From: Prorocentrum cordatum
Lineage: Eukaryota > Sar > Dinophyceae > Prorocentrales > Prorocentraceae
Length of the DNA: 64,000 bases
Direction: 5' to 3'
Assembly: GCA_963575745.1 (NCBI GenBank)
Contig: CAUYUJ010014600.1
Coordinates: 18,501 to 82,500 of the forward strand
Part shown: positions 19,915 through 29,268 of the stretch, one piece after another
Layout: every line of letters starts with the position of its first letter
Position numbering within the stretch: position 1 is the first letter of the stretch
The notes under the pieces: generated by a model
What the model saw: the letters and a program-made list of their open reading frames with translations, nothing else
Databases searched by the model: none
Told to the model about the DNA's origin: nothing
Translations under genes and position numbers: made by a program

Positions 19915-21375
19915 GTTTTCCAGTTTATAGGTCGTTGCCAGGAGCCCAGGCTGCGTTTGGTGCCCCTCGCGGCCGCCCAGGTTGAGGGGCCCTGCCAGGC
20001 AGACCGTGACGCCCGTTTCTGGCAAGCTGCCTTTGTCAAACTCAGGCTGTTGCTTAAGCTTGTCCCGCAGGATTCCATGGAGGATATCCCGCCGCAGCCT
20101 GACCGTGAGCATGCAGCTCAATTTCGTGCCACTATGGCTTGGCTTTCTCGGCAGGTACCCCCTCCCCCGTCTGACCCTTCCGATGCGGGTCAGTGTGGAA
20201 CCTTTAACTTGTGGAAGATTCGTTTTCAGCGTATTTCGGAGCTGCCGTTCGACGGGCTGCAAGACTTGCTAGTTGAGCTCCAGCAGGTGTCTGAAAAATC
20301 CCACCGTGACGCTCTTCAGGCTCAGAAGGCTTCGTGGAAGGCCTGGCTCCAGGGGGCGCTTTGCAGGTCTGCGGGGCCGGGCCATCGGCTGTTGAAGCCG
20401 CCCCTGGACCCTCTGGAGGCCGAAAAGATCGGTGAGGAAGGACCCTGCTCAGCCCTTGATCAGCTCCTGGAATTTGAAGCGGCCGCCTGGACGGCCATCT
20501 GGCAGCAGCGCGACAAGGACGAGGCGCGGGCTGCGTTAGCTGCCCTGCGTAAGTGCGCTCGGTCGTCCCCGCGTTTGCCACCAATCGACCTGGACACCCT
20601 TAATCGTGCGCTCAAGTCGTTGCCTGACTCCAGTGGTCAGGGCATGGATTTTAATGAGCCGCGCTTAATCAAGGAGGCTAGTGTTGAGGCCCAGCTCCGC
20701 CCCATTCAGCTTCTAGAGTCCATTTGAGAGCGGTGCACTTTGCCTTTTCAGCAGCTTTTTGCTTTGATCGCCCTCATTCCGAAGCCTGACGGGGGAAAAA
20801 GACCCATTGCGGTGCTCGGCTTTGTTTATACGCTTCTCTTGCGCATCAAGAAGCCTTTCATCGCGGCTTGGGGCCGTGGGGCGCACGGGCCCTGGGACCA
20901 GACTGTTGGGGGCTCGGCCGACGTGGCTGGTTGGCTTGACGAGCTTGAAACGAAACGTGCCCTCCACGGCGGTTTCCAGGTTGGGGGCCTTTCGCTGGAT
21001 ATGAAGAAATAGTACGACCATGTCTGTCTTAAGGACTTGGTGGAAGCGGCTCGAGAATTAGATAACCCGCTCCGTCTGTTGGCCCGGGCCATCGACATCT
21101 ACTTGGGTGTGCGGCATTTGTCGTTGGAGGGGGCTGCCCATCCTGGGATCCTGGCTCATGGGGGCACGTTGGCTGGGCGTGGCCAGGCCAACTCCCTTGC
21201 GCGGGCTCATTTGCACCAACCCCTCGCAGGAGCCAATGGATCGGTCGGTGGCCTTAGGCTGCGGGAGTGGGTTGATAATATCTCAGCGTCTTTTTGGCGC
21301 GCATTCGTCCATCGTTGCTACGTTTCCCATCCTGCTTCGAGCCCTCCTCACTTGCCTCAGGAGGCGTCGCTGTGA
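19915..21375 (+). pseudogene. LINE-1 ORF2 part 2: linker and reverse transcriptase, with internal stops
   Basis: The same frame resumes after the 19912 TAG. A 250-residue helical linker (LPFDGLQDLLVELQQVSEKS) ends at TGA 20725-20727. Without a frame change, RT blocks follow: LIALIPKPDGGKRPIAVLGF (blocks 1-2), GLSLDMKK-stop-YDHV (motif A, with TAG at 21010-21012), LAGRGQANSLARAHL (motif B region) and REWVDNIS (motif C). Motif C is normally [F/Y]xDD; here the second Asp is Asn, which would abolish or weaken catalysis. The frame runs out at 21375 after a shift at about 21290. RT copies element RNA into DNA at the nicked target. Three stops plus the motif C change mark this copy as dead. Confidence 0.85.
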
Positions 21376-22467
21376 GTTGCCCCTGCGAAAGTCCCATTTG
21401 CTCGCGTCCTCGCCAGGCCTTCGGGCTGAGCTTTCCAGGGTTGCTGTCAGTGAGGGCCGTGAGTTCTCGGTGGCTCTGGCCGCCAGGGACCTGGGGCACG
21501 ACGCCGCTTTGGGCGCCAGAAGGACTGCGGCTGTCATGAAGACCCCCTTCACCAAGGGGCGGGATGCCACTAGTAAGATTTTCAGTTTTGGGCGCACGTG
21601 CAGGCAAGCCAGTAAGTTGTTCTTTCCTAGTGCCTATGCGAAGGCCATGTGGGCGCCCGAGATTCACGGCGTCTCTCCCTCCATGCGCACAGGCCTCCGC
21701 AGCATGGCTCGTGCTGCCAGCAAGACCCCTCAAAGAGGAGTGTGTGCCACAACCGCTATCCGTCTCACTTTTGGCTATGGCCAGGACCCCCCATCCAGGT
21801 TTACGTTCGGCGTGTCGTCAAGTCGTGTTTTGCTCGCCTTGCGGGCCGCCCTGGGCTCCTCCGTCGCCTGGCCTGTCTCTGGGCGGCCTCCTTGGCCATG
21901 GTCCGAAAAGGGCGGCCCTGGGTCCGTGGCCCGATGGCGGCTTTTCAAGCCACGATGTTGGCGGTAGGATGGCAGTGCCCCTCACCTTTCACTCTCATCG
22001 CGCCTTGTGGTGACGAGTGGCAGGTGATGGAGGACGGGCACGGCCCGCTAGGCCCTCTCCCCGAGGCTTTCGACGCTTCCATCGACACCCTACAGTGGCG
22101 CCAGGCTTCCGAGCACCTCGATGGCGCTGGAATACAGGGGCCTGCCTCTCTTCACCATGTCTGGGACCTTGTTGCCCCCCTCGAGAAGGATGGGCGTCGG
22201 GACCTCGCGGCTATGATTCGGCTCTTGGTCTCTGGGGGCTATTGGACCGAGGAGAGAAGGCACGGGGCCCAGATGGCTCCTGATCCCATTTGTAGGCGTT
22301 GCCAGCGTGACCCCGAGACCTCCTGCCACAAGTTTTGGGAGTGCATGTGTAACGCTTCGTCGCAGGTCCAGGAGATTGTTGACTCTCAGCACTTTAGGCA
22401 CGGTGCCCAACAGGAGGCTCTCCAGTATCCGTGTTTCTGGATGCGTGAACTTATTCCCTTTTCCTGA
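21290..22467 (+). pseudogene. LINE-1 ORF2 part 3: post-RT region with Cys/His knuckle
   Basis: The coding sense moves to another frame between about 21375 and 21785 (AELSRVAVSEGREFSVALAA then DLGHDAALGARRTAAVMKT and SKLFFPSAYAKAMWAPEIHG). It then returns to the RT frame (RRLACLWAASLAMVRKGRPW, TMLAVGWQCPSPFTLIAPCG). At about residues ICRRCQRDPETSCHKFWEC there is a Cys/His cluster of the sort found between RT and RNase H in many LINEs. TGA at 22465-22467 interrupts the frame before RNase H. The region probably forms the RT thumb and nucleic-acid-binding linker. Confidence 0.75.
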
Positions 22468-23720
22468 TTCAACCTCCCTCCTGTGCCTGATTCCAGGGAC
22501 CTCCAGGGGCGGCGTTGTCCTGGGGCCTTGTTTCCAGGCTGTCTGCCAGGAGGCCTCTATGCCACTGATGGCACGGGAGGGCAGTTTGCCAAGTTTCCTG
22601 TCCTCCGACGAGTTGCCTGTGCCTTTGTGCGGCTCCGTCCTAGCGATGATTTTGATTGGGATTGTGGAGTCACAGGTGTACTCGACTCGGTTCGACAGAC
22701 GGTTCCCCGCGCAGAGCTTGCGGCCATTGTTGAGTGCCTTCGTTGCGTTGACCCTGCCCAAGCTCTGCGCGTGGTCACCGACCATGCCAATATTGTCAAA
22801 AAGGTTTCCTGGCTGGCCGCGCTGCCTCTGCGAGGCTGGCAAATTGTCATATCTGGTGGGAATTCTGGCAGCTCCTCTCGGAGCGACCTGGGGACTTCCA
22901 GCTTTTTCATGTTCCTAGCCACCTGTTGGAGGATCCCCAAAAGCTCGCCCGTTTTGGCGACTCTGTGTACTGGGACTATGTAGTGCTCAACTCTGTCGCT
23001 GATGAGCTCGCTGAATTGCGTGCTCGGGAATGCCAGGTTCCGAATGGAGTTGTTCAGGCTCATAATGAGCTAGTCGGCAATGCTTGTGCCATCCTCAAGC
23101 GTAACGCCTCTATCATTCTCGAGTGTGCTGCCCTCAAGGCCGAGCCTGAGCGCAGGCTGCGCAAGCAGCCCATTGATCTTGTGCTCCGCAGGCGTCGGTG
23201 GATCGAAGCTGATGTGAGGGGTTCGTCGCACGTTTGGGAGTTCGGTTCTGGCGTTTGGACTTGTGGGATGTGCAAGGCTTCGATCTCCGATGCTGCCCCC
23301 TCGCTCCGTGCGAGGTTCCGCTCGGCTTGCTCTGCTTGTGGAGGAGGTGGAGTTGGGGGTTCGGAGTCGGTGGTGGCGGAGGAGGTCACTGTGAAGAAGT
23401 GGGCGAGGCCAGGTCGGGCCCTGGCCGCCAGGGATGATGCCCTATGGCGTCGCCTGAGGCTCGACCCGCCCCCCCAGCGTGTTGCGCCTTGGGTCGCGGG
23501 CAAGACGGTCCACCCGTCACACGTTTTGTGGCATAAGGGTGCCTTCACTTTTTGCGGTGAATGCGGCTCGTGGGCAATAGCTCGCCCTGACTCCTTGCGG
23601 GAGCCTTGTCCCGTGGCCGCGCTGGGACCGCACGCCATCACAAAACACCAGCTCGAGGTTTTGCAGCGGGTTTGCAAGGGCCTCCCGCCGTCTAAGACCT
23701 CCACGAGCTGGATGGCGTAA
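22468..23720 (+). pseudogene. LINE-1 ORF2 part 4: RNase H domain and cysteine-rich C-terminus
   Basis: After the 22465 TGA, RNase H blocks are visible: YATDGTGG (first catalytic Asp), TVPRAELAAIVECLR (catalytic Glu), LRVVTDHANIVKK (second Asp). A one-frame shift near 22830 follows, then WWEFWQLLSERPGDFQLFHV, VPSHLL and NSVADELA (last Asp). RNase H removes the RNA strand after cDNA synthesis. Beyond it a basic region (LRKQPIDLVLRRRRWIEADV) leads to paired cysteines WTCGMC...CSAC, and later FTFCGECGSW...REPC. It ends at TAA 23718-23720. The C-terminal cysteine tail of about 230 residues is unusual compared with textbook RNase H-bearing LINEs. Confidence 0.8.
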
Positions 23721-23794
23721 TTCCTTTTCCCTGCCAGGCAACCCCTGCATCCCTTGCACTCTGGAGGTTGGCTGGCAGCGGCGCACTGGAAAAA
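23721..23794 (+). other. LINE-1 3' untranslated region and short A-run
   Basis: 74 bases follow the TAA. They contain GCAACCCCTGCATCCCTTGC and end GCACTGGAAAAA directly against the CCT tract. No polyadenylation signal is visible. The run of five A could be a short tail. Confidence 0.7.
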
Positions 23795-23880
23795 TCCTCC
23801 TCCTCCCCCTCCTCCTCTTCTCCTCTTCTCCTCTTCCTCCTCGCTTCTCCTCGCTTCTCCTCGCTCCTCCTGGCTCCCCC
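23795..23880. repeat. (CCT)n tract downstream of LINE-1, starting with the right target-site copy
   Basis: 23795-23811 is TCCTCCTCCTCCCCCTC, identical to 16204-16220. The rest is CCT/CTTCTC repeat with CGCTTCTCCT variants like those upstream of the LINE. Confidence 0.8.
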
Positions 23881-23884
23881 CTGC

Positions 23885-24020
23885 TGCTCGAGCCCCAAAA
23901 CGCTGCACGGGCCGGCGCGCCCACCCCCCGCCGCGCTGCTTTTGGGGCCTCCGCGAGGCGCCAGCGCGGCTGCTGGGCACCGCGCCGGGCGGGGGCAGCG
24001 GTCCGCGGGCGGCGGCGCGC
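23885..24020. repeat. Repeat N, copy 2 (downstream of the LINE)
   Basis: A diverged direct copy of 15485-15625: CTCGAGCCCCAAAACGCTGC, ACGGGCCGGCGCG, CCGCGCTGCTTTTG, GCGGTCCGCGGGC. The phrase GGTCCGCGGGCGACG with GAGCCTGCTCGC recurs again at 24510-24550. Confidence 0.6.
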
Positions 24021-24205
24021 ACAATCGGGAGCGGCCAAGAGGGGGGTGTCCAAGAGGGGGGGTGCAAATCATGACCGGCGGCATGTGCACGGCCCAGCGG
24101 GGGGGCGTAATGAAGTAAGAAGAGGCGCCATGAAATCCGGGGAGATATCATGGCCCCCGCCATGATATCCCCCCCCCTAATCATCACCCCCCTCTTTTCC
24201 GCCCC
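23995..24205. repeat. Dispersed repeat family E, copy 3, with perfect hairpin
   Basis: AATCGGGAGCGGCCAAGAGG, CAAATCATGACCGGCGGCAT, GTAAGAAGAGGCGCCATGAA, then GATATCATGGC-CCCC-GCCATGATATC at 24144-24169 (11-bp perfect stem), CATCACCCCCCTC and GCCGCCCCCGAC-like ending. This is the best hairpin of the family. Confidence 0.75.
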
Positions 24206-24520
24206 CGACACAAGGGGGTGGAGGGAGGGGGGAGGGCTCTTCGCAGGAGGCTGCTTCTCAGCAGGGCTGAACCTACACGGTGCTTTCGTTTTCCTTTTGT
24301 TGTCGTTTTCCCTCGCTTCTGTCTCGAAGCCGCCTCTACCTCAAAACGAAGTCGGGACGAACAAAACGGCCCACGAGATCGCCAGAAACAACGTGTAGGT
24401 CCAGCCCTGCATCTTAAGAAGGTGCCAGCCTGGCATCTACACAGAGGGCCCGCGCCTTCCAAGAAGCAGGGTGCTTCTAGGAGGCCCTCCCCGCTCCCGC
24501 CACCGCCCTCGGCGCGCGGC
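24206..24520. mobile_element. MITE-like element, family I, copy 1, carrying nested J
   Basis: Ends GGGGGTGGAGGGAGGGG and CCCCGCTCCCGCCACCG, with subterminal inverted GGCTGCTTCTCAG / AGAAGCAGGGTGCTTC. Copies without the insert lie at 52046-52210 and 57393-57550. Removing 24261-24410 restores the arrangement seen there (GGAGGCTGCTTCTTAGAAGG). Confidence 0.75.
24261..24410. mobile_element. MITE-like element J, nested inside family I
   Basis: A 150-bp insertion with ends GCAGGGCTGAACCTACACG / CGTGTAGGTCCAGCCCTGC (about 20-bp inverted repeat, one mismatch) and an interior containing TTTTGTTGTCGTTTTCCC and AAAACGAAGTCGGGACG. The flanks TCTCA (left) and TCTTA (right) look like a 5-bp target duplication. 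The empty site TTCTTAGAAGG is visible in the other family I copies. Confidence 0.75.
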
Positions 24521-25030
24521 GGTCCGCGGGCGACGGAGCCTGCTCGCCGCTGGGGAAGTCGGGCGGGTCCTCCTACAGGCCGGTGTTTGGTCGAAAAACA
24601 AGGCTTGGGCGTTGGCAGAACTGGGTGCAATGGAACCTGGTTTGGTGACGTGTGCTGGGGGACGCCCCCGCCACGCCCCGTTCCACGAACCGGAACTGCC
24701 GCCACCCGAAAAAAACACAAGCCACGGCAGACCTGGTTCAGAGATTTGGGCCAAAGTGGGGACTCCGGGGCCCTACTACTAACCGGGTCCCCTCGCCCGG
24801 GGTCCTGGCCATATCCGAAAAGACACAGGCAACACATGCGCAACAAGAACGTAATACAAACATCGGAACATCGTCCTGGGGGCTCCCAAGACGTCGCCAA
24901 GGAGCCCCCAGAGACTCCCAAGAGATCCCCAAGCGGCCCTGAAGAGGGCTCCCAGGCCGGCGGAATGAGCGAAGCGATTATAAGAACATCGGAGCATCGT
25001 CCCCGTACCAACTGTTTGGCTCTGTTGAAA
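24521..25030. other. Unassigned sequence
   Basis: GC-rich. The phrase GGTCCGCGGGCGACGGAGCC near 24510 belongs to repeat N. CCCCAGAGACTCCCAAGAG at 24900-24950 resembles the Q minisatellite words. No gene is recognised. Confidence 0.3.
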
Positions 25031-25033
25031 GAT

Positions 25034-25185
25034 TCGGCGGTGGACAAACCTCCCTTTAAGCAAACCTGGGACCGCAACCGACGGACCCGGACCCGCAAAA
25101 ATGACGGCCGCGCCGCCCTCTCGCGAACCGAAGACGGCCAATTCCTGAATCGACGTGCCAGGGTAGGAGGTTTGCCCACTTCCGA
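25034..25185. mobile_element. MITE, family K, copy 1
   Basis: 152 bp. The left end is TCGGCGGTGGACAAACCTCC. The reverse complement of the right end is TCGGAAGTGGGCAAACCTCC. The interior carries GACCGCAACCGACGGACC, CCTCTCGCGAACCGAAGACG and AATCGACGTGCCAGGGTAG, shared with 54536-54836 and 56884-57050. Not coding. Confidence 0.8.
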
Positions 25186-25199
25186 AAAATGCCTCCTGC

Positions 25200-25440
25200 A
25201 GAAGGACGCGCCCGACTGAGGGCTGGGCCTGCGACCCGTCTCTGCGGGCCGGCCCGCGGGGTCGTCGACGGCGCGCCCGGGCCGCCCCCGGCGGGCTGCG
25301 CGCCCGAGGGCCCTCCGAGCGGGGCGCTGCAGTGCCTCCACCACGGAGGGCGTCGTCGCCCAGCGTCGGGGCACTCGAGCCTCGCAGCTCGCTCCGGCCT
25401 GCAGCAGGACGGAGGGAGACGGGATCCAGGGCTCTGGCTG
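25200..25440. other. Unassigned GC-rich sequence
   Basis: Rich in GCGCCCGGGCCGC words. No repeat or gene is recognised. Confidence 0.3.
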
Positions 25441-25443
25441 GTT

Positions 25444-25512
25444 GGTGGCGCGCACACTGGGGTGGGGGGGAGGGGGGGGGGCTTCTTGGAGGGAGGCTGC
25501 GTCTCAGAAGAC
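25444..25512. repeat. Family I, left end only
   Basis: GGCGCGCACACTGGGGTGG, the G-rich run and GGCTTCTTGGAGGGAGGCTG match the left third of the intact I copies. The right end is missing. Confidence 0.55.
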
Positions 25513-26130
25513 CCACAGGACCCCGATGCATCCCTCAAGAATCCTTCAAAGATGCTGCAAAGATCTCCAGGGAAATATTCGGGAATCAGCGTGAGTCCTT
25601 CCGGGATCGCTCTTGATTCCTCAACGCAACGAGGCCGCGCAACTCGCGGCTCCTCTCCGTTATCATCCGTTCGATTTTCCTCACCGGACTCACTAACGAT
25701 GCGCCCCTTCGCTGGACAACCCAACCCACCTCCACATTGCAGAGGGAGGCTGATGAGGGCAAGGGGCGAACCGGATGAGAACAGAGATGGGATAAAGGAG
25801 AAGGCGGGGGGGAGGTCTCCGCACTGCGAGCGCGAACGTATTCACTCTCAATACCAATATCAATATCACTGGTCCGCTACTCGCAGCCAGTTGCGTTTTG
25901 TATCCGGGCCCTATCTTAGCACGCCAATCGGAGTAACGCGCGCAAAATCGAAAACACGCCAAGTTGCGCCGCTTCCATTGCGAAGCCGAGAATTCCTGGG
26001 GACTCCTGCAGGATCCTGAAACTATTGCCTGTTAGGGGCTGGGGTTCCCTGGGGATTCCGCTGGATCCCCAGAGGCGCCTGCAGCATTCCTGAACGGATC
26101 CTGATACATACTTCGGGATACTGCGGATGG
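25513..26130. repeat. Degenerate GGATTCCTGAAG-type repeat (family R), loci A
   Basis: Words such as AGAATCCTTCAAAGATGCTG and GGAATTCCTGGGGACTCC recur with about 12-bp spacing at 25540-25620 and 25990-26125, with unrelated sequence between. The same words are found at 36040-36600 and 40130-40340. Confidence 0.45.
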
Positions 26131-26244
26131 CGGGAAGCGAGGAGCTGGGAGTTGGTTTGGCAATGCTGAGTAAGGAATAAAGGAAGAACAAACTCGCGAG
26201 GGACAACTGACTCGCCGTTGCAAATTATCGCCTGGCGGATGACG

Positions 26245-26600
26245 GGAAGCGCCTTCTCAAGGCCCTGGCTCGAGCGATTGTGGCGTCTTTTTTCTTGTGT
26301 CAGCGGGGTCGCAAGCCCCCGCGCAGCATGATCCTCAGTCGATGGCGGGACATGTTGTATTTCGCTTCTCTTATTATCGCCATCGCTAGCCGAAACACCC
26401 AGCGCTGGAGGGCCGAGCGTTCGGTGGCGGCACGACCGCCGTGGAGCTACGTTTCGTCGGATGTCACTCCTCACGGGAGCGAGCCAGTGCGCTGCATGAG
26501 GAGCTATCCCCGAGCCAGCCGGCCCCTGGCCGCCAGGGGGTGGCCATGGGTCAGGACCCTGTTTTCGGAAGACCAGGACGTTGTGGTCGAGCTAAGCTCT
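26245..26600. repeat. Dispersed repeat P, copy 1
   Basis: About 350 bp aligned end to end with 27512-27830, sharing AAGGCCCTGGCTCGAGCGAT, GGGGTCGCAAGCCCCCGCG, CAGTCGATGGCGGGACATGT, GGAGGGCCGAGCGTTCGGT and GAGCGAGCCAGTGCGC. Open frames in the two copies are not the same frame, so it is probably not coding. Confidence 0.75.
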
Positions 26601-27090
26601 GTGGATCCATCTTACGGCGTGACACAAACGAACGGATGGGCTCTGGCGCGCGGCTCGGCGTCTAATGTTTCTTGCCACGTGGGACAATGCACTCACCGCG
26701 GTGGTGCCCCAGTGCGGGCGTTTGGCTCGAGGCCTTTGCAGATGGCCTCTACTATTGTTCCCGCTGTGATTGTACCTGCTACGCGGCTCTGTCGGCGCGT
26801 GCTAAGCGCTTCCCCGGCGACGTGGATCTCCAGACCATTCCACGCGCGAAAACTACACTGTTTCGGAAGGCACGCATCGCGTTCACAAGGTGGCAAATAT
26901 GGGGCACTTACTCGTCTCGGTGGCGCGGCTTCAATTCGGTCAGCCTGCGCTGGTTCGCGGCGGACTACGGCTCACAGCTCAATGATCTCAGGGTGCGCGC
27001 GAGCGCACTGTTGACTCCGCGGGCTGCGGCCACCCGCAACATCCCACGCCCCAGGCGTGCCAAGTCATGCGCCGACCATCATTTTGTTCA
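26600..27090 (+). pseudogene. Possible decayed coding segment between repeats P and O
   Basis: The frame near 26700-27010 reads VWLEAFADGLYYCSRCDCTC, YAALSARAKRFPGDVDLQTI and RKARIAFTRWQIWGTYSSRW, with closely spaced cysteines (CSRCDCTC) and a plausible amino-acid mix. It has no clear start. It is not recognised. The neighbouring P and O repeats and the ORF1-like frame downstream suggest retroelement debris. Confidence 0.3.
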
Positions 27091-27515
27091 GTGTTGTGTG
27101 TTTTCTTGTCCAACGCCTGTGCTTGTCTTCTCTGCCTCACTTCCTGGGCCCGCTCCTCGGTGACTTTGAATGTGGCTCGGCCTGCAGCCGCAGGCAGGTG
27201 GTCGACCTGACTGTCTGCAGCCTCTCCGTATCCCACGTCGAGCGTTGCCGACTTTGCATATGCTGGTAAGGGCGGCTCCTGTGGCACTGTACTATGCTTA
27301 TCCTGCACGCTGCGCGTTGCGCCGTTTGGATCCACGGCCTGCCACCATCGCTCGGCCAGAGGGCCGTGTTCTGTCGTGCGGGCCTTCCACCAGTGGGTGG
27401 TAGCCTCGCATGCGACGTCTGCGGAGGCGCGCGCGCGCGCTAGTCGATCCGGCGGCTGGCTATGTGGGAGCCCGCGGGACAACTTAGCGCGGGATTGCGT
27501 CTTAAAAAAGCGTCG
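27090..27515. repeat. Dispersed repeat O, copy 1
   Basis: About 420 bp shared with 29515-29925: GGTGACTTTGARTKTGGCTC, TATGCTTATCCTGCAC, TTGCGCCGTTTG, CACCAGTGGGTGGTAG, GCGCGCGCGC, GGCGGCTGGCT. It ends in TTAAAAAAGCG, and the other copy ends in an A10 run. The A-rich end is like a retroposed SINE or LINE tail, but no RNA polymerase III boxes are evident. It runs directly into repeat P copy 2. Confidence 0.75.
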
Positions 27516-27830
27516 TCCCAAGGCCCTGGCTCGAGCGATTGTGGCGTCGTTTCTCGTGTCTGCGGGGTCGCAAGCCCCCGCGTGGCAGCATCATCAGTCG
27601 ATGGCGGGACATGTCATGTTTCGTTTCTCTTCTGCGCGCCATCGCTGGCCGAAGTTCGCTGCGCTGGAGGGCCGAGCGTTCGGTTGCGGCACGACCAACG
27701 TGGAGCTTCGCGTCGCAGGATGACTACTACGACAGGAGCGAGCCAGTGCGCAACATATGGAGCCATCACCGCGCCCACCGTGCTATGCTCGCCAGAGGTG
27801 TGGCCTGAGGTCGACCTTCATGTAGGCCAG
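27512..27830. repeat. Dispersed repeat P, copy 2
   Basis: A second copy of 26245-26600, here joined directly to O, so O-P may be one longer unit with copy 1 of P truncated. Confidence 0.75.
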
Positions 27831-27834
27831 GACG

Positions 27835-29268
27835 TTGCGGCGCACTCCAGCTATGTGGTCACCTCAGACGGCGACGCGACTTACTCGCCTTCAACTCGCA
27901 TCTGGGATCGTACCGGCTACATCATCACGCCTTCCCCACGGCAAGAGCCCGCGCGGATTGCTTCACGGTGGGCTGGGACAACTGGCGAGCAGCCAAGCAG
28001 TGCGGCGGTCCTTGCAGGCAAAGGTGCCAGCAAGGGAGCGGACCCACCGAGTGGGTAGCCCAATGCCCGACCCTCGGGCCAGACGGGTGCGCTTCTTGGA
28101 CCGCACGACCTACCGCTACATCGAAGAAGAAGTTGATGGTGCACAACGTCCTGGGCCTCGACACTGCCCACCGCGCGATCAACGACCAGAAGAAGAGGCT
28201 CAGTCTGTTCAGGAGAATGAGACGTCCAAGTGCACCGATAGTCCGCCAGCCACTGCATTGGGCAGGTCCAGCAGATGGGGCATCGGCAGGGCCACCTCGA
28301 CAACCACGACACCATCCTCTGCGCCCAGGAGACGGCCGCCCCGCGAGAGTGCACCCGCACCAGCCCACGAAGGGGAGGTGCGTCGCTGGGCGCGGAGCTG
28401 GATCCGCAGCGCGAGGGACGGAGCCCAACCAGATGACGAGGCTGAGTGGGAAGACTGGTGCGAGGCCAACCTCGCACTGGAGTTCCAGCATCTGCGTTTT
28501 CAATGGGCGCCAGCAGCTCTCGGGGTCAAACTGCTGAACAACTTGCGCGTGAGATTTGTGACCGCGCGTGGCGCAAGGGCGCCAACCACAGGCATGCTTT
28601 CCTACGATGGCTCGACGCGCTCTCGCCTGCAGCACGGGGCGCTGCGCGCGGTATGCACCAGTATGATCAGGACCGACTACGGATTTGGACCGCCAATCCA
28701 AATCGGGCAGGACCATCGCCACCCACAGAGAAGCCTCGACTTCCACGCTGGCAGCCGCGTCCGCGCTCGCACTCGCGGCGCTTATGACGCCGCCGTGGAG
28801 GGGAACGTGGCCGAGAGCAGCTTGCTGCAGGCCCCAGCGGCCCCCCGGGCGGCGCCCGCTGCCAGCGTGGCCCTGGTGCTCGAGAGCAAGGCCAAGACGA
28901 AGCTGAGCATGGGCCGCGCGGCGGAGTCCTACAACTCCGAGGGCAAGTTCGCCAAGGCGGCAGCCGCGGGGGCGGGCGAGGCGCACAGGGGGCACCCGCA
29001 GGGCAGGCGCCCCGGCGCCCTGCTCCGAACGAACCTGTACCACCTACAGTTGGCACTTCGAGGGCGCGGAACCGCCGCGAAGGAGGACATGGCCGAGAAC
29101 GACCAACAGCAGGTCCAGATGGCCTCGAAGGCGGCGGCCACTGCTGGCGAGATGGCCCCCGAATGCACCCGTGCCGAGCGGAACGCTGCTTCGTGGCAGA
29201 GTGTCAGGACAACGCGAAAGAGGGCCAGGTTCGCTAAATCGGAGCGACTGACCGTCACCGCGTGCTGA
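27835..29268 (+). pseudogene. Decayed ORF1-like frame of a retroelement
   Basis: A 477-codon open frame whose credible segments are spread over frames. One frame gives DCFTVGWDNWRAAKQCGG, then CRQRCQQG (possible zinc knuckle) near 27960-28020, and LMVHNVLGLDTAHRAINDQK near 28135. Another gives TAEQLAREICDRAWRKGANH and RHAFLRWLDALSPAARGAAR near 28530-28640. The long frame itself ends with KLSMGRAAESYNSEGKFAKA and an Ala/Lys/Glu-rich C-terminus. The zinc cluster and charged helices suggest an ORF1 of a LINE or similar, but I cannot name it. Two or more frameshifts are needed. Confidence 0.4.

Larger units (their letters stand above)
16219..23794 (+). mobile_element. LINE-1: non-LTR retrotransposon carrying a spliced leader at its 5' end
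   Basis: A 7.6-kb element with ORF1 (zinc-knuckle and coiled coil), then ORF2 with an endonuclease/exonuclease/phosphatase (EEP) domain, reverse transcriptase, Cys-rich linker, RNase H and a C-terminal cysteine region. It starts at a perfect dinoflagellate spliced leader (16219-16240). It ends in AAAAA (23790-23794) and is bracketed by a 17-bp direct repeat in a CCT tract. In this family such structure means target-primed reverse transcription of a full-length, trans-spliced transcript. Several stop codons and frameshifts make this copy inactive. A codon-frame reading gives at least four in-frame stops and four frame changes. Protein-level decay is modest, so insertion was probably not ancient. 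Confidence 0.9.

Noticed and set aside
27925-29043. 372-codon minus-strand frame
   Set aside because: Antisense of the ORF1-like region. Its composition (Arg/Gly/Ala/Val/Leu) fits the reverse of GC-rich coding sequence, and the plus-strand blocks look more protein-like.
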